This document shows, in pieces, positions 1 to 8,520 of a stretch of 37,119 nt of DNA. How positions within the stretch are numbered: position 1 is the first letter of the stretch; each line of letters begins with the position of its first letter. Below the pieces are notes generated by a model. That model made no database searches and was not told the DNA's origin. It worked only from the letters and a program-made list of their open reading frames with translations. The position numbers and the translations under genes were made by a program. Where the stretch lies: NCBI GenBank assembly GCA_016124755.1, contig WGNA01000026.1:1-37119 (forward strand). Reading direction: 5' to 3'. This stretch comes from Bacteroidota bacterium. Lineage in GTDB: Bacteria > Bacteroidota > Bacteroidia > NS11-12g > UBA9320.

Positions 1-1
1 T

Positions 2-322
2 AAAACTGAATCTTCACGTGAAGTAACAGCTAAAATATCCAGCGGTAATGTACCCGACGGAATGCTCCTGAAAGTTACGGCTGCTTCTGACGCCGGAAAC
101 GGAGACGGAACCGTAGGTGCTTCTGCCGGAACCGTTACTCTCAACGGAAAAGACCAAACCGTAATCGGAAAAATCGGTTCTTGCTACACAGGTGACGGTG
201 CTAAAAACGGTCACAACCTGTACTACTCACTCGAACTCGATCCGACTGCCGGTAGCTACGCAAACCTCGACTTCGATCAGGCAACTACTTTGACAATCCT
301 TTACACGATTTCAAACAACTAA
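2..322 (+). CDS. 3' end of a secreted/surface protein of unknown function (partial)
   Basis: The frame is open from the first bases of the window and ends at a TAA at 320-322, so the start codon lies upstream and only about 106 C-terminal residues are visible. They are rich in Gly, Thr, Ser, Asn and Ala, have alternating hydrophobic residues, and end in a beta-strand-like run (TTLTILYTISNN). This resembles the C-terminal beta-sandwich of Bacteroidota exported proteins. An internal ATG at 62 is not a convincing start because the same compositional bias continues upstream of it. One cysteine is visible. No catalytic motif and no T9SS-type sorting domain are seen. A terminator follows directly. 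Function unknown; that it is surface or secreted is inferred from composition only. Confidence 0.6.
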   Translation, partial: KTESSREVTAKISSGNVPDGMLLKVTAASDAGNGDGTVGASAGTVTLNGKDQTVIGKIGSCYTGDGAKNGHNLYYSLELDPTAGSYANLDFDQATTLTILYTISNN

Positions 323-350
323 TCGGAACTAAAATTTCTAACGATAACGA

Positions 351-378
351 AAAAGCCTCCGGGAAACCGGAGGCTTTT
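351..378. terminator. Bidirectional intrinsic terminator with GAAA tetraloop
   Basis: A perfect stem (AAAAGCCTCCGG / CCGGAGGCTTTT) closes a GAAA loop at 363-366. An A-run lies on the left and a T-run on the right, so it can end transcription both of the plus-strand gene ending at 322 and of the minus-strand gene ending at 428. Confidence 0.85.
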
Positions 379-427
379 TTTGTGTTTATCATTCTTTAAA
401 ACAAAGCCAAAGGATGGAGCAAAATCA

Positions 428-1735
428 TTAAACCAGAATTTCTGAAGCAAGCTTGCAACCGACATGGCCATTAGGAAGAATCATATCCAGTTTCACCCGA
501 ACCGGTTGGTTGATGAGTGTTTCGTCAAACGGCAACTCAACTCGGATGTAATTATCCGTGAAACCAAACATCACTCCATCGCGATCGGAACCCTCGAAAA
601 GTACTTCTCTTTCGGTGCCCAAATGTTCGCGGTAAAAAGCCTGTCGCTTTTTCTCTGATAAAATCCGAAGCATCTGAACCCGTTCATTTTTTACTTCCTG
701 TTTCACTTTTCCGGGAAGTTTTTTCGCGGTTGTATTCGGTCGTTCGGAATACGGAAAAACGTGCAAATAGGAAATGTCGAGATCGCGCAGGAATTCATAA
801 GTCTCCATAAAATGCTCCTCAGTTTCACCGGGAAATCCGACAATTACGTCTACTCCGATACAAGCATCCGGCATTGCTGTTTTAATGTGCTTTACTCTGT
901 CTGCATAAAGTTCCCGCTCGTATTTACGGCGCATTTTCTTTAGTAATTCGTTAGAACCACTTTGCAACGGAACATGAAAATGAGGAACGAAACGCTTCGA
1001 ATGAGAAACAAATTCGATAATGCGGTCTTCCAGTAAATTCGGTTCAATCGAACTTATGCGGATCCTGTCAACACCATCAAGATCGTCGAGAGAAACTACC
1101 AGATCATAAAATTCTTCGTCGTGCTGAATTCCGAAATCGCCGATGTTGACGCCGGTTAGAACGATTTCACTTACTCCGGTTGCGGCTGCTTCTTGTGCAA
1201 CCTTCATCGTATCTTCTATTGTCTGACTCCGGCTTTCACCACGCGCAAGGGGAATCGTACAAAACGTACAGAAATAATCACATCCATCCTGAACTTTGAG
1301 AAAGGTTCGGGTGCGATCACCAAATGAAAATCCCGGAACAAAATCCCGGGTTTCTTTAATGTTGGCATTGTGAACGATAACTTCTTCCCGGTTGCTTTCC
1401 AATTCCTGAAGATGTGCCATGAGATTAAATTTTTCCGCGGCACCCAAAACCATATCAACCCCTTTTATCTCACTAATTTCTTTCGGTTTTAACTGAGCGT
1501 AACATCCGATTATAATTACAGAAGAAAGCGGATTGGTTTTTTTTGCCTGTTTAACTATGCGGCGGCACTTCCTGTCGGCATTTTCGGTAACCGAACAGGT
1601 GTTTATCACATAAATATCGGCTGGCGATTCAAACTCAACTACCTCAAAACCCTCGTCACGAGCCTGACGCCCGATCGTGGAGGTCTCCGAAAAATTGAGT
1701 TTACACCCGAGTGTATGAAATGCGATAGATGACAT
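428..1735 (-). CDS. mtaB: tRNA (N6-threonylcarbamoyladenosine(37)-C2)-methylthiotransferase MtaB
   Basis: A radical-SAM enzyme that converts t6A37 to ms2t6A in ANN-decoding tRNAs, using two [4Fe-4S] clusters. At 435 residues it is normal for the family. The N-terminal UPF0004 domain carries the three cluster cysteines C11 (TLGCKLN), C47 (NTCSV) and C78 (IGCYAQ). The radical-SAM motif CDYFCTFC supplies C152, C156 and C159. The SPxxGVDVIVGFPGETEEHF-type region and a C-terminal TRAM-like tail follow. The TLGCKLN opening and FCTFCTIP motif fit the MtaB branch better than MiaB or RimO. The ATG at 1733-1735 lies seven bases after a TATCTTTG box, giving a very short leader. It runs convergently into the terminator at 351-378. 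The subfamily call is by motif recognition, not phylogeny. Confidence 0.9.
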   Translation of the reverse strand: MSSIAFHTLGCKLNFSETSTIGRQARDEGFEVVEFESPADIYVINTCSVTENADRKCRRIVKQAKKTNPLSSVIIIGCYAQLKPKEISEIKGVDMVLGAAEKFNLMAHLQELESNREEVIVHNANIKETRDFVPGFSFGDRTRTFLKVQDGCDYFCTFCTIPLARGESRSQTIEDTMKVAQEAAATGVSEIVLTGVNIGDFGIQHDEEFYDLVVSLDDLDGVDRIRISSIEPNLLEDRIIEFVSHSKRFVPHFHVPLQSGSNELLKKMRRKYERELYADRVKHIKTAMPDACIGVDVIVGFPGETEEHFMETYEFLRDLDISYLHVFPYSERPNTTAKKLPGKVKQEVKNERVQMLRILSEKKRQAFYREHLGTEREVLFEGSDRDGVMFGFTDNYIRVELPFDETLINQPVRVKLDMILPNGHVGCKLASEILV

Positions 1736-1742
1736 TAGCCGG

Positions 1743-1750
1743 CAAAGATA
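1743..1750 (-). promoter_or_regulatory. Bacteroidota -7 promoter box for mtaB
   Basis: Read on the minus strand the octamer is TATCTTTG, an exact match to the Bacteroidota primary-sigma -7 consensus TAnnTTTG. The mtaB ATG is seven bases downstream. No clear -33 TTG is seen. Confidence 0.5.
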
Positions 1751-1800
1751 TAATGCGAATTAATTCTTACCATAAATGGCGCATCGCAATACATCCAGCA

Positions 1801-3057
1801 CTAAACGGCAATAATTTCAGATTGCATTAGTTCCAGTTTGCTAAAATCTGCGGGATTGGATTTTGAAAATTTCCGCCATTGCATATTCACTTTCCAGCGT
1901 CGGAGGTGTTCTTTAGAAGAAGCGTATCCAACCGAAATCCAGCGAAAAAGTGAATAAAGAAGAAAGCCTTTAAAACCAAAACAGACAGTGAATATTATGA
2001 TTGCAACAATGTCAAGAATCATATTAACGGCAACTCCTACTCCGAAAACTACACTGTCGTGCAACTCAAATTTTTTAACTTTTTGATTCGCCACTTTAGA
2101 ACCATAATTAAACGCCCATTGCAACGGAAGCCAGGAAATAAAAGCGGGAATTATCAATAAAACTGAAATCAATAGTGTGATAAATCCGGGTTGTTTCGGA
2201 CGATCGTTTAATTCAAATTTTTTAAGTTCTTCCTTATATACATTCAGTTTATTCGCCAAACCAGAATCCTCTTTACATAGCATTGCTGCCATGCGATGAT
2301 GGTGTTTAAAAAGTTCTTTGTTGCGATCAAAAATCCGGAAACCAAACCGATGCTGATTGCGAACCACTTCCAAAGCGAAATCCTGTAAATGTTGCACCTC
2401 ATCTTCAAAATGAATGATGAGAGAGCTCATTCTTTTATGCAAATCAGCAGTGAATTTATTGATGGTGAAGCTTTCACTTTTTCCTTCTTCCTGATAATTT
2501 TTGAGAAAAACAGGTTTCGCATAATTCATAAAAACCTCTTTACCGAATCCCCGATAAAAGCTGTAATTAATTCCCATAGGAACAACCGTAACCTGTAAAT
2601 TGCCTTCTCCCCGTCGCTCCATATCGGCAACCATTCTTGCGGTTCCCTTTTTTAACGGACGAAGTTTCATGGCCGGCACAGAATCCGATTCCGAAAAAAT
2701 CAATACTCTCTTTTTTTTGCAGAATAAATCAAAAAGCTGATCGTAAGACCGGTTGTTTTCGGTAACACTCTGTCGCATATCATCTGCATCGCGAACCCGG
2801 AAAATCGGAATCAGATGAAGATCCCGCAGAATAAAATTTGCCCAACTCTTTTTAAAAACATCTCCTCTCACGAAAATGTAGGTTGGCTTTAGCAAAATGG
2901 CCGTTAAGATCGTCCCGTCTAAAAATCCGTTTGGGTGGTTAGAAGCAATAAAGGTGGGTTTGTTTGTGGGAATTAAACCGGCATCATGCAGATAGATTTT
3001 CCGGAAGTAAATCCGGTAATACAACTGAATAAACACCTTGATTATATAGTAAATCAT
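1801..3057 (-). CDS. PlsC-type 1-acyl-sn-glycerol-3-phosphate acyltransferase family protein with C-terminal membrane domain
   Basis: 418 residues. The N-terminal half is a lysophospholipid acyltransferase domain. The catalytic block is SNHPNGFLDG around residues 39-48, giving H41 and D47; the spacing is HX5D rather than the textbook HX4D, and I recall HPNxFLD as the form usual in Bacteroidota members. A second acyltransferase block is seen near LIFSESDS and the following basic PLKKGTARM segment. The C-terminal half has at least two hydrophobic segments (around ITLLISVLLIIPAFISWL and IVAIIIFTVCFGF), so the protein is probably an integral inner-membrane enzyme of phospholipid synthesis or remodelling. 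Its exact substrate cannot be read from sequence. It lies 87 bp behind dnaG with its own promoter-like box. Confidence 0.8.
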   Translation of the reverse strand: MIYYIIKVFIQLYYRIYFRKIYLHDAGLIPTNKPTFIASNHPNGFLDGTILTAILLKPTYIFVRGDVFKKSWANFILRDLHLIPIFRVRDADDMRQSVTENNRSYDQLFDLFCKKKRVLIFSESDSVPAMKLRPLKKGTARMVADMERRGEGNLQVTVVPMGINYSFYRGFGKEVFMNYAKPVFLKNYQEEGKSESFTINKFTADLHKRMSSLIIHFEDEVQHLQDFALEVVRNQHRFGFRIFDRNKELFKHHHRMAAMLCKEDSGLANKLNVYKEELKKFELNDRPKQPGFITLLISVLLIIPAFISWLPLQWAFNYGSKVANQKVKKFELHDSVVFGVGVAVNMILDIVAIIIFTVCFGFKGFLLYSLFRWISVGYASSKEHLRRWKVNMQWRKFSKSNPADFSKLELMQSEIIAV

Positions 3058-3088
3058 CTCAATTCTCCGCTTCCAACTTGCTTCGATG

Positions 3089-3096
3089 CAAAACTA
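3089..3096 (-). promoter_or_regulatory. -7 promoter box for the acyltransferase gene
   Basis: The minus strand reads TAGTTTTG, an exact TAnnTTTG match, about 30 bases before the ATG at 3057 and inside the dnaG-acyltransferase gap. It suggests the acyltransferase can be transcribed independently of dnaG. Confidence 0.4.
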
Positions 3097-3143
3097 AAAT
3101 GCTTCAGAAATTACCGGTTAACGTTTGATAAAATTAAACGCTT

Positions 3144-5075
3144 CTATTTGGGAAGCGCCCCTTCAATCCCCAACAATTGTGTTATCTGCTTGCGGATTTC
3201 ATTGATCTGATGGATTTTTTGCTGAATGATTATTATGTCTTCATCCGTCTCCGCAACTTTTAGTTCATCCAACAATCGGTGGCGAAACTTCTCAACTTTA
3301 TAAAGCTTCAGATAATTGAGATTGGCAATCAGTTCTTCCCGGTAATTCTCTTTATCGGTTTTAACAAAAATTTCGTTGGGGTCTAACCAATGCGGACTCA
3401 AATGGTATTTTACAGACAGCAAATCCGCTGTTAATTTCCCGAGCAAACGATGTCGGGTGAAAAAGACTTCATCCAGTTTTGAGTGAAAATCGTAATACTC
3501 TTTCGCTTCTACATACACTTCTCCGAGTTCCGGATTTTCGAATTGATACTGATCCCGATCCAATTCTGAAATAACATATCCGGCAACATCCACTTCCTCG
3601 GAATACGGTTGTTCGCCATACAGAATCATGGTTTGAAAAAGTGCTTTCTCTTTGTTTTTAAATTCCTCTTCCTTCTCCGGATCAACCTCCAGTTCCGGTC
3701 GTAAAAAAGTAATCTGAGGATTTTCAACAGCTTTGGTGCGTTTCCCGGCTTCCTGAAACTGAATGTTTCGCTGACGTTTGGCCTCCGCCATCATCAGATC
3801 TTCATCGAAGTTCAGCAGTGTGGCGCATTGTCTTAAATACGCATTCCGTTTAATCGGATCGGAAATTCGCACAATTGAACTCACCACTTCCCGCGCGGTT
3901 TCACTGAGCCCAACCGGGTCCCGGCCTTTTTCGGAAAGCAGCAATTCGGTTTTAAAAAGAACAAAGTCCTGCTCGCTCTCTTTTATGTAAGATTCCATCC
4001 GTTCACCGCCAACTTTGCGGCACCACGAATCCGGATCTTCTCCCTCCGGAAATACCACTACTTTTACATTCAGACCGCCTTCGAGCAAAAGATCAACTCC
4101 GCGCAAAGCCGCTTTTATCCCGGCAGAATCGCCATCATAAAGGAGTGTTACATTATCAGTAAATCGCTTTATCAGTTTAACCTGATCGGCTGTAAGGGCT
4201 GTTCCGCTGGTGGCCACAACGTTTTTCAATCCGCTCTGGAACAACATCAATACATCCAGATACCCTTCAACTAATAAAGCGCGATCGAGACTTCGTATTT
4301 CTTTCCGGCTTTCGTACAAACCATAGAGAACCGATGACTTGTGATAAATTTCGTTCTCGGGTGAGTTAACGTATTTCGGACTCTTCTCCTCCTTTTTTAA
4401 TTGACGACCTCCGAGTCCGACAACCTTGCCCGACAGATTGCGGATCGGGAACATTACCCTCTCGCGATACGCATCGTAGAAACCGGCAGACACATCATCT
4501 CCGCGCTGTTTAATTAAACCGGTTTTAGTAAGGATGTCTGAATCGTAACCCGATTTTGTAGCCGTATTCAGAAAATGATCCCAGCCACTCATTGCATAAC
4601 CCAAAGAGAATTCTTCCATAGTCTGGTGCGTAATGCCCCGTTGCATGAAATAAGAATAGCCGATGTTGCGACCTTCTTCCGAGTTCATCAGGTTGTCGTT
4701 AAACAATCGGGTGGCATAATCCATCGCCAGATACATCGCGTCGCGCAGCTTAACCTGATCCGAAAGTTCTTCCCGATTGGTATTGTCTTCTTCAATTTCG
4801 ATGTGATACTTCGACGCGAGTTGCCGCAGTGCTTCAGGATAGGATAGCTTATCCATTTCCATCACAAAATCGACAACGTTTCCGCCTTTTCCGCAGCCGA
4901 AACACTTGTATATTCCGAGTGTAGGACTAACCCGGAACGAAGGGGTTTTTTCGTTGTGAAACGGACACAAACCGGCCAGACCGCTTCCCGACTTTTTTAA
5001 CTGAACATAATCTCCAACCACTTCTTCGATGCTTGCGGCGGAAAAAATCTGATCAATTGTCGACTGTCGGATCAC
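3144..5075 (-). CDS. dnaG: DNA primase DnaG
   Basis: Synthesises RNA primers for lagging-strand replication together with DnaB helicase. I chose the GTG at 5073-5075 (643 residues, opening MIRQSTIDQIFSAAS), which matches the usual family N-terminus; a TTG at 5090 would add five residues and overlap the promoter-like box. The CHC2 zinc finger is complete (C37, H40, C58, C61). The TOPRIM core follows: the LLVEGYLDVL segment supplies the catalytic Glu, and LLYDGDSAGIKAA the Asp-x-Asp. The RNA polymerase domain motif ERVMFPIRNLSGKVVGLGGR is recognisable in between. The C-terminal third is the helicase-interaction region and is poorly conserved, as is normal. The gene is not next to rpsU or rpoD. 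It ends 87 bp before an acyltransferase gene and is divergent from the M20D amidohydrolase gene. Confidence 0.95.
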   Translation of the reverse strand: MIRQSTIDQIFSAASIEEVVGDYVQLKKSGSGLAGLCPFHNEKTPSFRVSPTLGIYKCFGCGKGGNVVDFVMEMDKLSYPEALRQLASKYHIEIEEDNTNREELSDQVKLRDAMYLAMDYATRLFNDNLMNSEEGRNIGYSYFMQRGITHQTMEEFSLGYAMSGWDHFLNTATKSGYDSDILTKTGLIKQRGDDVSAGFYDAYRERVMFPIRNLSGKVVGLGGRQLKKEEKSPKYVNSPENEIYHKSSVLYGLYESRKEIRSLDRALLVEGYLDVLMLFQSGLKNVVATSGTALTADQVKLIKRFTDNVTLLYDGDSAGIKAALRGVDLLLEGGLNVKVVVFPEGEDPDSWCRKVGGERMESYIKESEQDFVLFKTELLLSEKGRDPVGLSETAREVVSSIVRISDPIKRNAYLRQCATLLNFDEDLMMAEAKRQRNIQFQEAGKRTKAVENPQITFLRPELEVDPEKEEEFKNKEKALFQTMILYGEQPYSEEVDVAGYVISELDRDQYQFENPELGEVYVEAKEYYDFHSKLDEVFFTRHRLLGKLTADLLSVKYHLSPHWLDPNEIFVKTDKENYREELIANLNYLKLYKVEKFRHRLLDELKVAETDEDIIIIQQKIHQINEIRKQITQLLGIEGALPK

Positions 5076-5079
5076 GGAG

Positions 5080-5087
5080 CAAAGAAA
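5080..5087 (-). promoter_or_regulatory. -7-like box immediately before dnaG
   Basis: The minus strand reads TTTCTTTG (one mismatch to TAnnTTTG), followed by four bases and the GTG at 5075. With the box at -7, transcription would begin at or next to the start codon, implying a leaderless mRNA. This also favours GTG 5075 over the upstream TTG. Confidence 0.35.
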
Positions 5088-5198
5088 CAATCTACGCGTT
5101 AAAATTCTCAGTGAAGCAAAAGTTCTGGCGATCAGTTTTTAGAATAAAGCGCTCGGAAAAATCGAATCCGACGTTTGGCTGATCTGCGAAAGGATATG

Positions 5199-5207
5199 TA
5201 ATCTTTG
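5199..5207 (+). promoter_or_regulatory. -7-like box immediately before the M20D amidohydrolase
   Basis: TAATCTTTG is a TAnnTTTG-like box with a three-base instead of two-base spacer. TTTG at 5174-5177 lies 21 bases upstream and could serve as the -33 element. The ATG at 5211 begins three bases after the box, so the transcript may be leaderless. Confidence 0.35.
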
Positions 5208-5210
5208 CAC

Positions 5211-6413
5211 ATGCTTCAGCATAAAATCAAAGAACTCGCATCGCATAACCACGAACGCATCGTAGCTTTTCGTCGGGAAATGCACCGCAATCCGGAGTTG
5301 TCTTTTCAGGAGGTTGAAACACAGAAACGCATCCGTAATTTTCTCGAATCAAACGGTATTCATGATATTAAAGAATGCGCCGACACGGGATTGGTGGTTC
5401 TTATTAAAGGCAAAAATCCGGATTCAACAACGCTTGGTTTGCGTGCCGATATTGATGCGCTTCCAATTCATGAACAAAACAAAACAGATTACTGCTCGCA
5501 CAATTCAGGAGTAATGCACGCATGTGGTCATGATGTACACACCTCTTGTTTGTTGGGTGCCGCGTTAATATTAAATGAACTGAAGAATGAATTTAACGGT
5601 ACTTTAAAACTGGTTTTTCAACCCGGAGAGGAGAAGTTGCCGGGAGGTGCCAGTCTGATGATAAAAGAAGGTGTTCTTCAGAACCCGGCGGTAAAGTCGA
5701 TGATCGGACAACACGTAATGCCTTTAATAGAAGTCGGCAAACTCGGATTCCGGAAAGGGCTTTACATGGCGAGTGCCGATGAAATTTACATCACGGTTAT
5801 CGGGAAAGGCGGACATGCAGCTCATCCACATCAGAACATCGATCCGGTTTCGGTTGCCGCTCAGATTATTACATCGCTACAAACCATTGTTTCAAGAATG
5901 GCAAAACCGTCGATTCCATCGGTTCTGAGCATCGGAAAAGTGATTGCAGACGGCGCCACCAATGTGATTCCGGATACGGTGGTGATGGAAGGTACGTTTC
6001 GCACTTTTAATGAGGAATGGCGTGAAGAAGCCCACTGGAAAATAGAAACAATGGTGAAATTAATAGCAGAGGCGAACGGTGCTAAAGTAGAAGTGGAAAT
6101 CAGAAAGGGATATCCGTATCTGGAGAATAATCCGGAAGTAACGGACAGAACCCGACAAGCTGCAGTTGAATATATCGGAGAAGAGAATGTGGTTGATTTG
6201 GAAATATGGCCGGCCGGAGAAGATTTCGCATTTTACTCGCAGCAGGTTCCGTCTACTTTTTATCGTTTGGGAACCCGAAACGAATCGAGAGGAATTACGT
6301 CGATGCTGCACACCCCAACTTTTGATGTTGACGAGGAAGCTTTGCGATTGGGTTCCGGTTTTATGGCGTATGCTGCCATTTCTGAATTAAAATTTCTGGA
6401 AGAAGATTCATGA
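5211..6413 (+). CDS. M20D-family metal-dependent amidohydrolase/aminoacylase
   Basis: A roughly 400-residue zinc hydrolase of the M20D group, which removes N-acyl groups from amino acids or cleaves related amides (hippuricase, IAA-amino-acid hydrolase, N-acyl-diaminopimelate deacetylase types). Visible hallmarks are HRNPELSFQE at the start, LRADIDALPI, the metal-ligand block HACGHDVHTS, the PGEE catalytic Glu pair, the dimerisation-domain motif GKGGHAAHPH, TNVIPD, and GEDFAFY followed by a C-terminal HTPTFDVDEEAL ligand region. All catalytic residues are present. There is no signal peptide, so it is cytoplasmic. ATG 5211 is preferred over a TTG two codons upstream. Its stop overlaps the yraN start by four bases (ATGA), so they are co-transcribed. 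Substrate is not determinable from sequence. Confidence 0.85.
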   Translation: MLQHKIKELASHNHERIVAFRREMHRNPELSFQEVETQKRIRNFLESNGIHDIKECADTGLVVLIKGKNPDSTTLGLRADIDALPIHEQNKTDYCSHNSGVMHACGHDVHTSCLLGAALILNELKNEFNGTLKLVFQPGEEKLPGGASLMIKEGVLQNPAVKSMIGQHVMPLIEVGKLGFRKGLYMASADEIYITVIGKGGHAAHPHQNIDPVSVAAQIITSLQTIVSRMAKPSIPSVLSIGKVIADGATNVIPDTVVMEGTFRTFNEEWREEAHWKIETMVKLIAEANGAKVEVEIRKGYPYLENNPEVTDRTRQAAVEYIGEENVVDLEIWPAGEDFAFYSQQVPSTFYRLGTRNESRGITSMLHTPTFDVDEEALRLGSGFMAYAAISELKFLEEDS

Positions 6414-6793
6414 ACCGTAAGTCCGCATCCCATTCTCAAAAAAAAGCTCTTGGCAGAAAAGGGGAGGAGATGGCGGTGCGGTATCTTATTAAAAACGGAT
6501 TCGAGATTATCGATCGGAACTTTCGTATTGGAAGAGCTGAGATCGATATTATAGCAAAGGAAAATGAGGAATGGGTTTTTGTGGAAGTGAAGACCCGTTC
6601 GTCTGTAAAGCAGGGTTACCCCGAACAATCAATTAGCATAAAGCAGGAGGAAACATTGAGAAGTGCTGCACTCGATTTTATGTTCGACCGCCCGGAAATT
6701 CCCTTTATCCGGTTTGATGTTGTTGCAATTCACAAGGAAGAAAACCGAACACATCTGAAACATTTCCGGGATATTTTTCCGTCGTGGGGGTAA
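6410..6793 (+). CDS. YraN/UPF0102 family endonuclease-like protein
   Basis: A 127-residue protein of the UPF0102 family, which has a restriction-endonuclease-like fold but no firmly established role. Signature residues are visible in order: ALGRKGEEMA (residues 13-22), RNFRIGRAEIDIIA with E44 and D46 in the usual acidic position, and VFVEVKTR with the E59-V60-K61 nuclease triad. The usual GEIDLIA here reads AEIDIIA. The gene starts inside the stop of the amidohydrolase gene (four-base overlap). No terminator is evident before the ribosomal operon promoter about 50 bp downstream. A role in DNA repair or processing is inferred only from the fold. Confidence 0.85.
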   Translation: MNRKSASHSQKKALGRKGEEMAVRYLIKNGFEIIDRNFRIGRAEIDIIAKENEEWVFVEVKTRSSVKQGYPEQSISIKQEETLRSAALDFMFDRPEIPFIRFDVVAIHKEENRTHLKHFRDIFPSWG

Positions 6794-6817
6794 ACCGAAA
6801 AAACTTGTGTTTGCGGG

Positions 6818-6848
6818 TTGTGTAGAATGTCTCGGATTACTATTTTCG
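6818..6848 (+). promoter_or_regulatory. Promoter of the rpsF-rpsR-rplI operon
   Basis: TTG at 6818-6820 (-33) and TATTTTCG at 6841-6848 (-7, one change from TAnnTTTG) are separated by 20 bases, the usual Bacteroidota spacing. This would give a leader of roughly 35 bases before the rpsF ATG at 6890. Confidence 0.5.
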
Positions 6849-6889
6849 CGGACTTTTTGTAATAAAACAAAAGTCATTAAATATACCTA

Positions 6890-7270
6890 ATGGAAAAAAA
6901 TCAGTATGAATCTGTGATCATTTTGACACCCGTACTGTCTGAAAAACAAATGGATGATGCCATTGCAAGCTTTAGACAGTTGATCACGGAAAACAATGGT
7001 GAGATCGTCCACGAAGAAAACTGGGGACTCACTAAGCTTGCGTATCCAATTCAAAAGAAGGTGACAGGTTTTTACCACATCTACGAATTCTCAGCTCCGG
7101 CCGACATCGTTGGCAAACTGGAACTGGCTTACCGACGTGACGAGCAGGTTATGCGATATGTAACCATTCGCCTCGACAAACACGCCGTTAAGTACAATGA
7201 GCGTCGAAGAAAAGGTGAATTCAACAAGCCTAAGTCAACAGAGAAAACGGATAAAGAATTAGCATCATGA
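6890..7270 (+). CDS. rpsF: 30S ribosomal protein bS6
   Basis: 126 residues with the complete bS6 ferredoxin-like fold. Recognisable segments are [42 protein letters not shown] and [13 protein letters not shown]. In the 30S platform it pairs with bS18, which is encoded next. A basic, charged C-terminal tail after residue 105 is somewhat longer than in short bS6 proteins but is normal for Bacteroidota. The stop overlaps the rpsR start by four bases (ATGA), so translation is coupled, consistent with the stoichiometric S6:S18 dimer. Confidence 0.95.
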   Translation: MEKNQYESVIILTPVLSEKQMDDAIASFRQLITENNGEIVHEENWGLTKLAYPIQKKVTGFYHIYEFSAPADIVGKLELAYRRDEQVMRYVTIRLDKHAVKYNERRRKGEFNKPKSTEKTDKELAS

Positions 7271-7539
7271 GTAAGAAAAAACAAAAGAACAGCTACGTTT
7301 TCAGTAACCGACCTGTTAACCGGAATCAAAAGAAATACTGCCGTTTTAAGAAGAGCGGAATTAAGTATATCGATTACAAAAACCCTGAATTCCTTTTGAA
7401 GTTTGTGAACGAGCAAGGTAAAATACTTCCACGAAGAATCACCGGAACTTCATTGAAATATCAGAGAAAGATAGCTCAGGCTGTGAAGCGCGCCCGCCAC
7501 ATTGCCGTGTTGCCTTTCGTAACGGATCAATTAAAATAA
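7267..7539 (+). CDS. rpsR: 30S ribosomal protein bS18
   Basis: 90 residues. The C-terminal two thirds carry the typical bS18 sequence: [20 protein letters not shown], then [16 protein letters not shown] and [13 protein letters not shown]. The N-terminus is a short Lys/Asn/Gln-rich extension. Only one cysteine is present, so no zinc-binding set is expected. Translation is coupled to rpsF by the ATGA overlap. rplI follows after 22 bp. Housekeeping component of the 30S platform. Confidence 0.95.
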   Translation: MSKKKQKNSYVFSNRPVNRNQKKYCRFKKSGIKYIDYKNPEFLLKFVNEQGKILPRRITGTSLKYQRKIAQAVKRARHIAVLPFVTDQLK

Positions 7540-7561
7540 ACAACCAGCAATTTAGACGACG

Positions 7562-8005
7562 ATGAAAGTAATTTTAAAAGACGACGTTCAGAAGCTCGGC
7601 TACAAAAATGATGTGGTTGAAGTGAAACCGGGATTCGGAAGAAACTATCTGATCCCGCGGGGACTTGCTGTTCTGGCAACTCCATCGAGCATTAAAGTGC
7701 TGGAAGAAGAAGTTAGACAAACGCAGAGAAAACAAGAGCAGGTTAAAGCCGATGCATTGGCACTTGCCGAAAAACTCAGCGGTCTTACTTTGAATATCGG
7801 AACAAAAGCCGGATCAAACGGAAAAATTTTCGGTTCGGTTACCAATATTCAGATCGCTCAGGCATTGAAAGAACTCGGACACGAAATCGACAGAAAGAGA
7901 ATTTCTCTTAACAGCGATATCAAAGAACTCGGAGATTATTCTGCGAAAATTAACCTGCACAGAAATGTGGATGTTGAAATCGCTCTCCATGTAATTAACG
8001 AATAA
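7562..8005 (+). CDS. rplI: 50S ribosomal protein bL9
   Basis: 147 residues, the standard bL9 length. The N-terminal domain shows MKVILKDDVQKLGYKNDVVEV and VKPGFGRNYLIPRGLA, containing the family signature around GFGRNYLIP. A long charged connecting helix (about residues 45-75) and the C-terminal domain (GKIFGSVTNIQIAQAL, HRNVDVEIALHV) follow. It is the last gene of the rpsF-rpsR-rplI operon and is followed by a strong terminator at 8024-8052. Confidence 0.95.
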   Translation: MKVILKDDVQKLGYKNDVVEVKPGFGRNYLIPRGLAVLATPSSIKVLEEEVRQTQRKQEQVKADALALAEKLSGLTLNIGTKAGSNGKIFGSVTNIQIAQALKELGHEIDRKRISLNSDIKELGDYSAKINLHRNVDVEIALHVINE

Positions 8006-8023
8006 TTCTATTTTGGAATAATA

Positions 8024-8052
8024 AAAAAGCCGGTCGATGACCGGCTTTTTTT
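8024..8052. terminator. Bidirectional terminator between rplI and the Fe-S carrier gene
   Basis: GCCGGTC / GACCGGC stem (8029-8035 and 8039-8045) with a GAT loop, flanked by an A-run on the left and a T-run on the right. It can end both the rplI operon (plus) and the convergent minus-strand gene ending at 8081. Confidence 0.85.
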
Positions 8053-8080
8053 ATGCTCTTTTTTTTTAAAGTGAATTGGG

Positions 8081-8437
8081 TCAAGTTGAAAAAGACTCCC
8101 CGCATCCGCAGGTGGTTTTTGCATTCGGATTTTTAAATTCAAATCCTCGGGAATTGAGACCTTCAGAAAAATCGACTTCCATGCCGAGAACATACATGAT
8201 GTGGGCACGATCGATTACTACATCGAAATCCTCAAAGTGATAAACTTCATCGCGATCGGTTGAACCATCAAACGCCAGAAGATAAGAAAGACCGCTGCAA
8301 CCTCCGCCTTTCACACCTATTCGAAGAAAAGGAGCAACTTCACTTTTTTGAGTCGCTCGTATTTCCCGTAGTTTTTTTACAGCTCCTTCTGTAAAACTTA
8401 CCGGAATCGCTTGTGTTATCTGTTCATCTTTTTTCAT
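8081..8437 (-). CDS. A-type iron-sulfur cluster carrier (IscA/SufA/HesB family)
   Basis: 118 residues. Fe-S carriers of this family accept clusters from the SUF or ISC scaffold and pass them to apo-proteins. The three cluster cysteines are present: C47 in GVKGGGCSGLSY, and C110 and C112 in the C-terminal TTCGCGESF. The C-terminal CGCG motif is the family hallmark. No suf or isc genes lie nearby, so it is a stand-alone carrier. It has its own TAAATTTG promoter box upstream and ends at the shared bidirectional terminator. Whether it is SufA-, IscA- or ErpA-like cannot be settled by eye. Confidence 0.9.
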   Translation of the reverse strand: MKKDEQITQAIPVSFTEGAVKKLREIRATQKSEVAPFLRIGVKGGGCSGLSYLLAFDGSTDRDEVYHFEDFDVVIDRAHIMYVLGMEVDFSEGLNSRGFEFKNPNAKTTCGCGESFST

Positions 8438-8451
8438 GGGAATCGCTTAGG

Positions 8452-8459
8452 CAAATTTA
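8452..8459 (-). promoter_or_regulatory. -7 promoter box for the Fe-S carrier gene
   Basis: The minus strand reads TAAATTTG, an exact TAnnTTTG match, 14 bases before the ATG at 8437, implying a short leader of about ten bases. Confidence 0.45.
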
Positions 8460-8502
8460 GTTTTTTCGGAAACTTAACCGGGAGCAGTCACCGTTTAAGC
8501 CA

Positions 8503-8510
8503 TAACTTTA
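8503..8510 (+). promoter_or_regulatory. -7-like box for the gene at 8521
   Basis: TAACTTTA differs from TAnnTTTG only at the last base and lies ten bases before the ATG at 8521. No good -33 element is seen. Confidence 0.3.
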
Positions 8511-8520
8511 CACACTCAAT

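Noticed and set aside
6260-6628. 122-residue minus-strand open frame opposite the amidohydrolase and yraN genes
   Set aside because: Shadow of two well-supported genes with clear family motifs on the plus strand.
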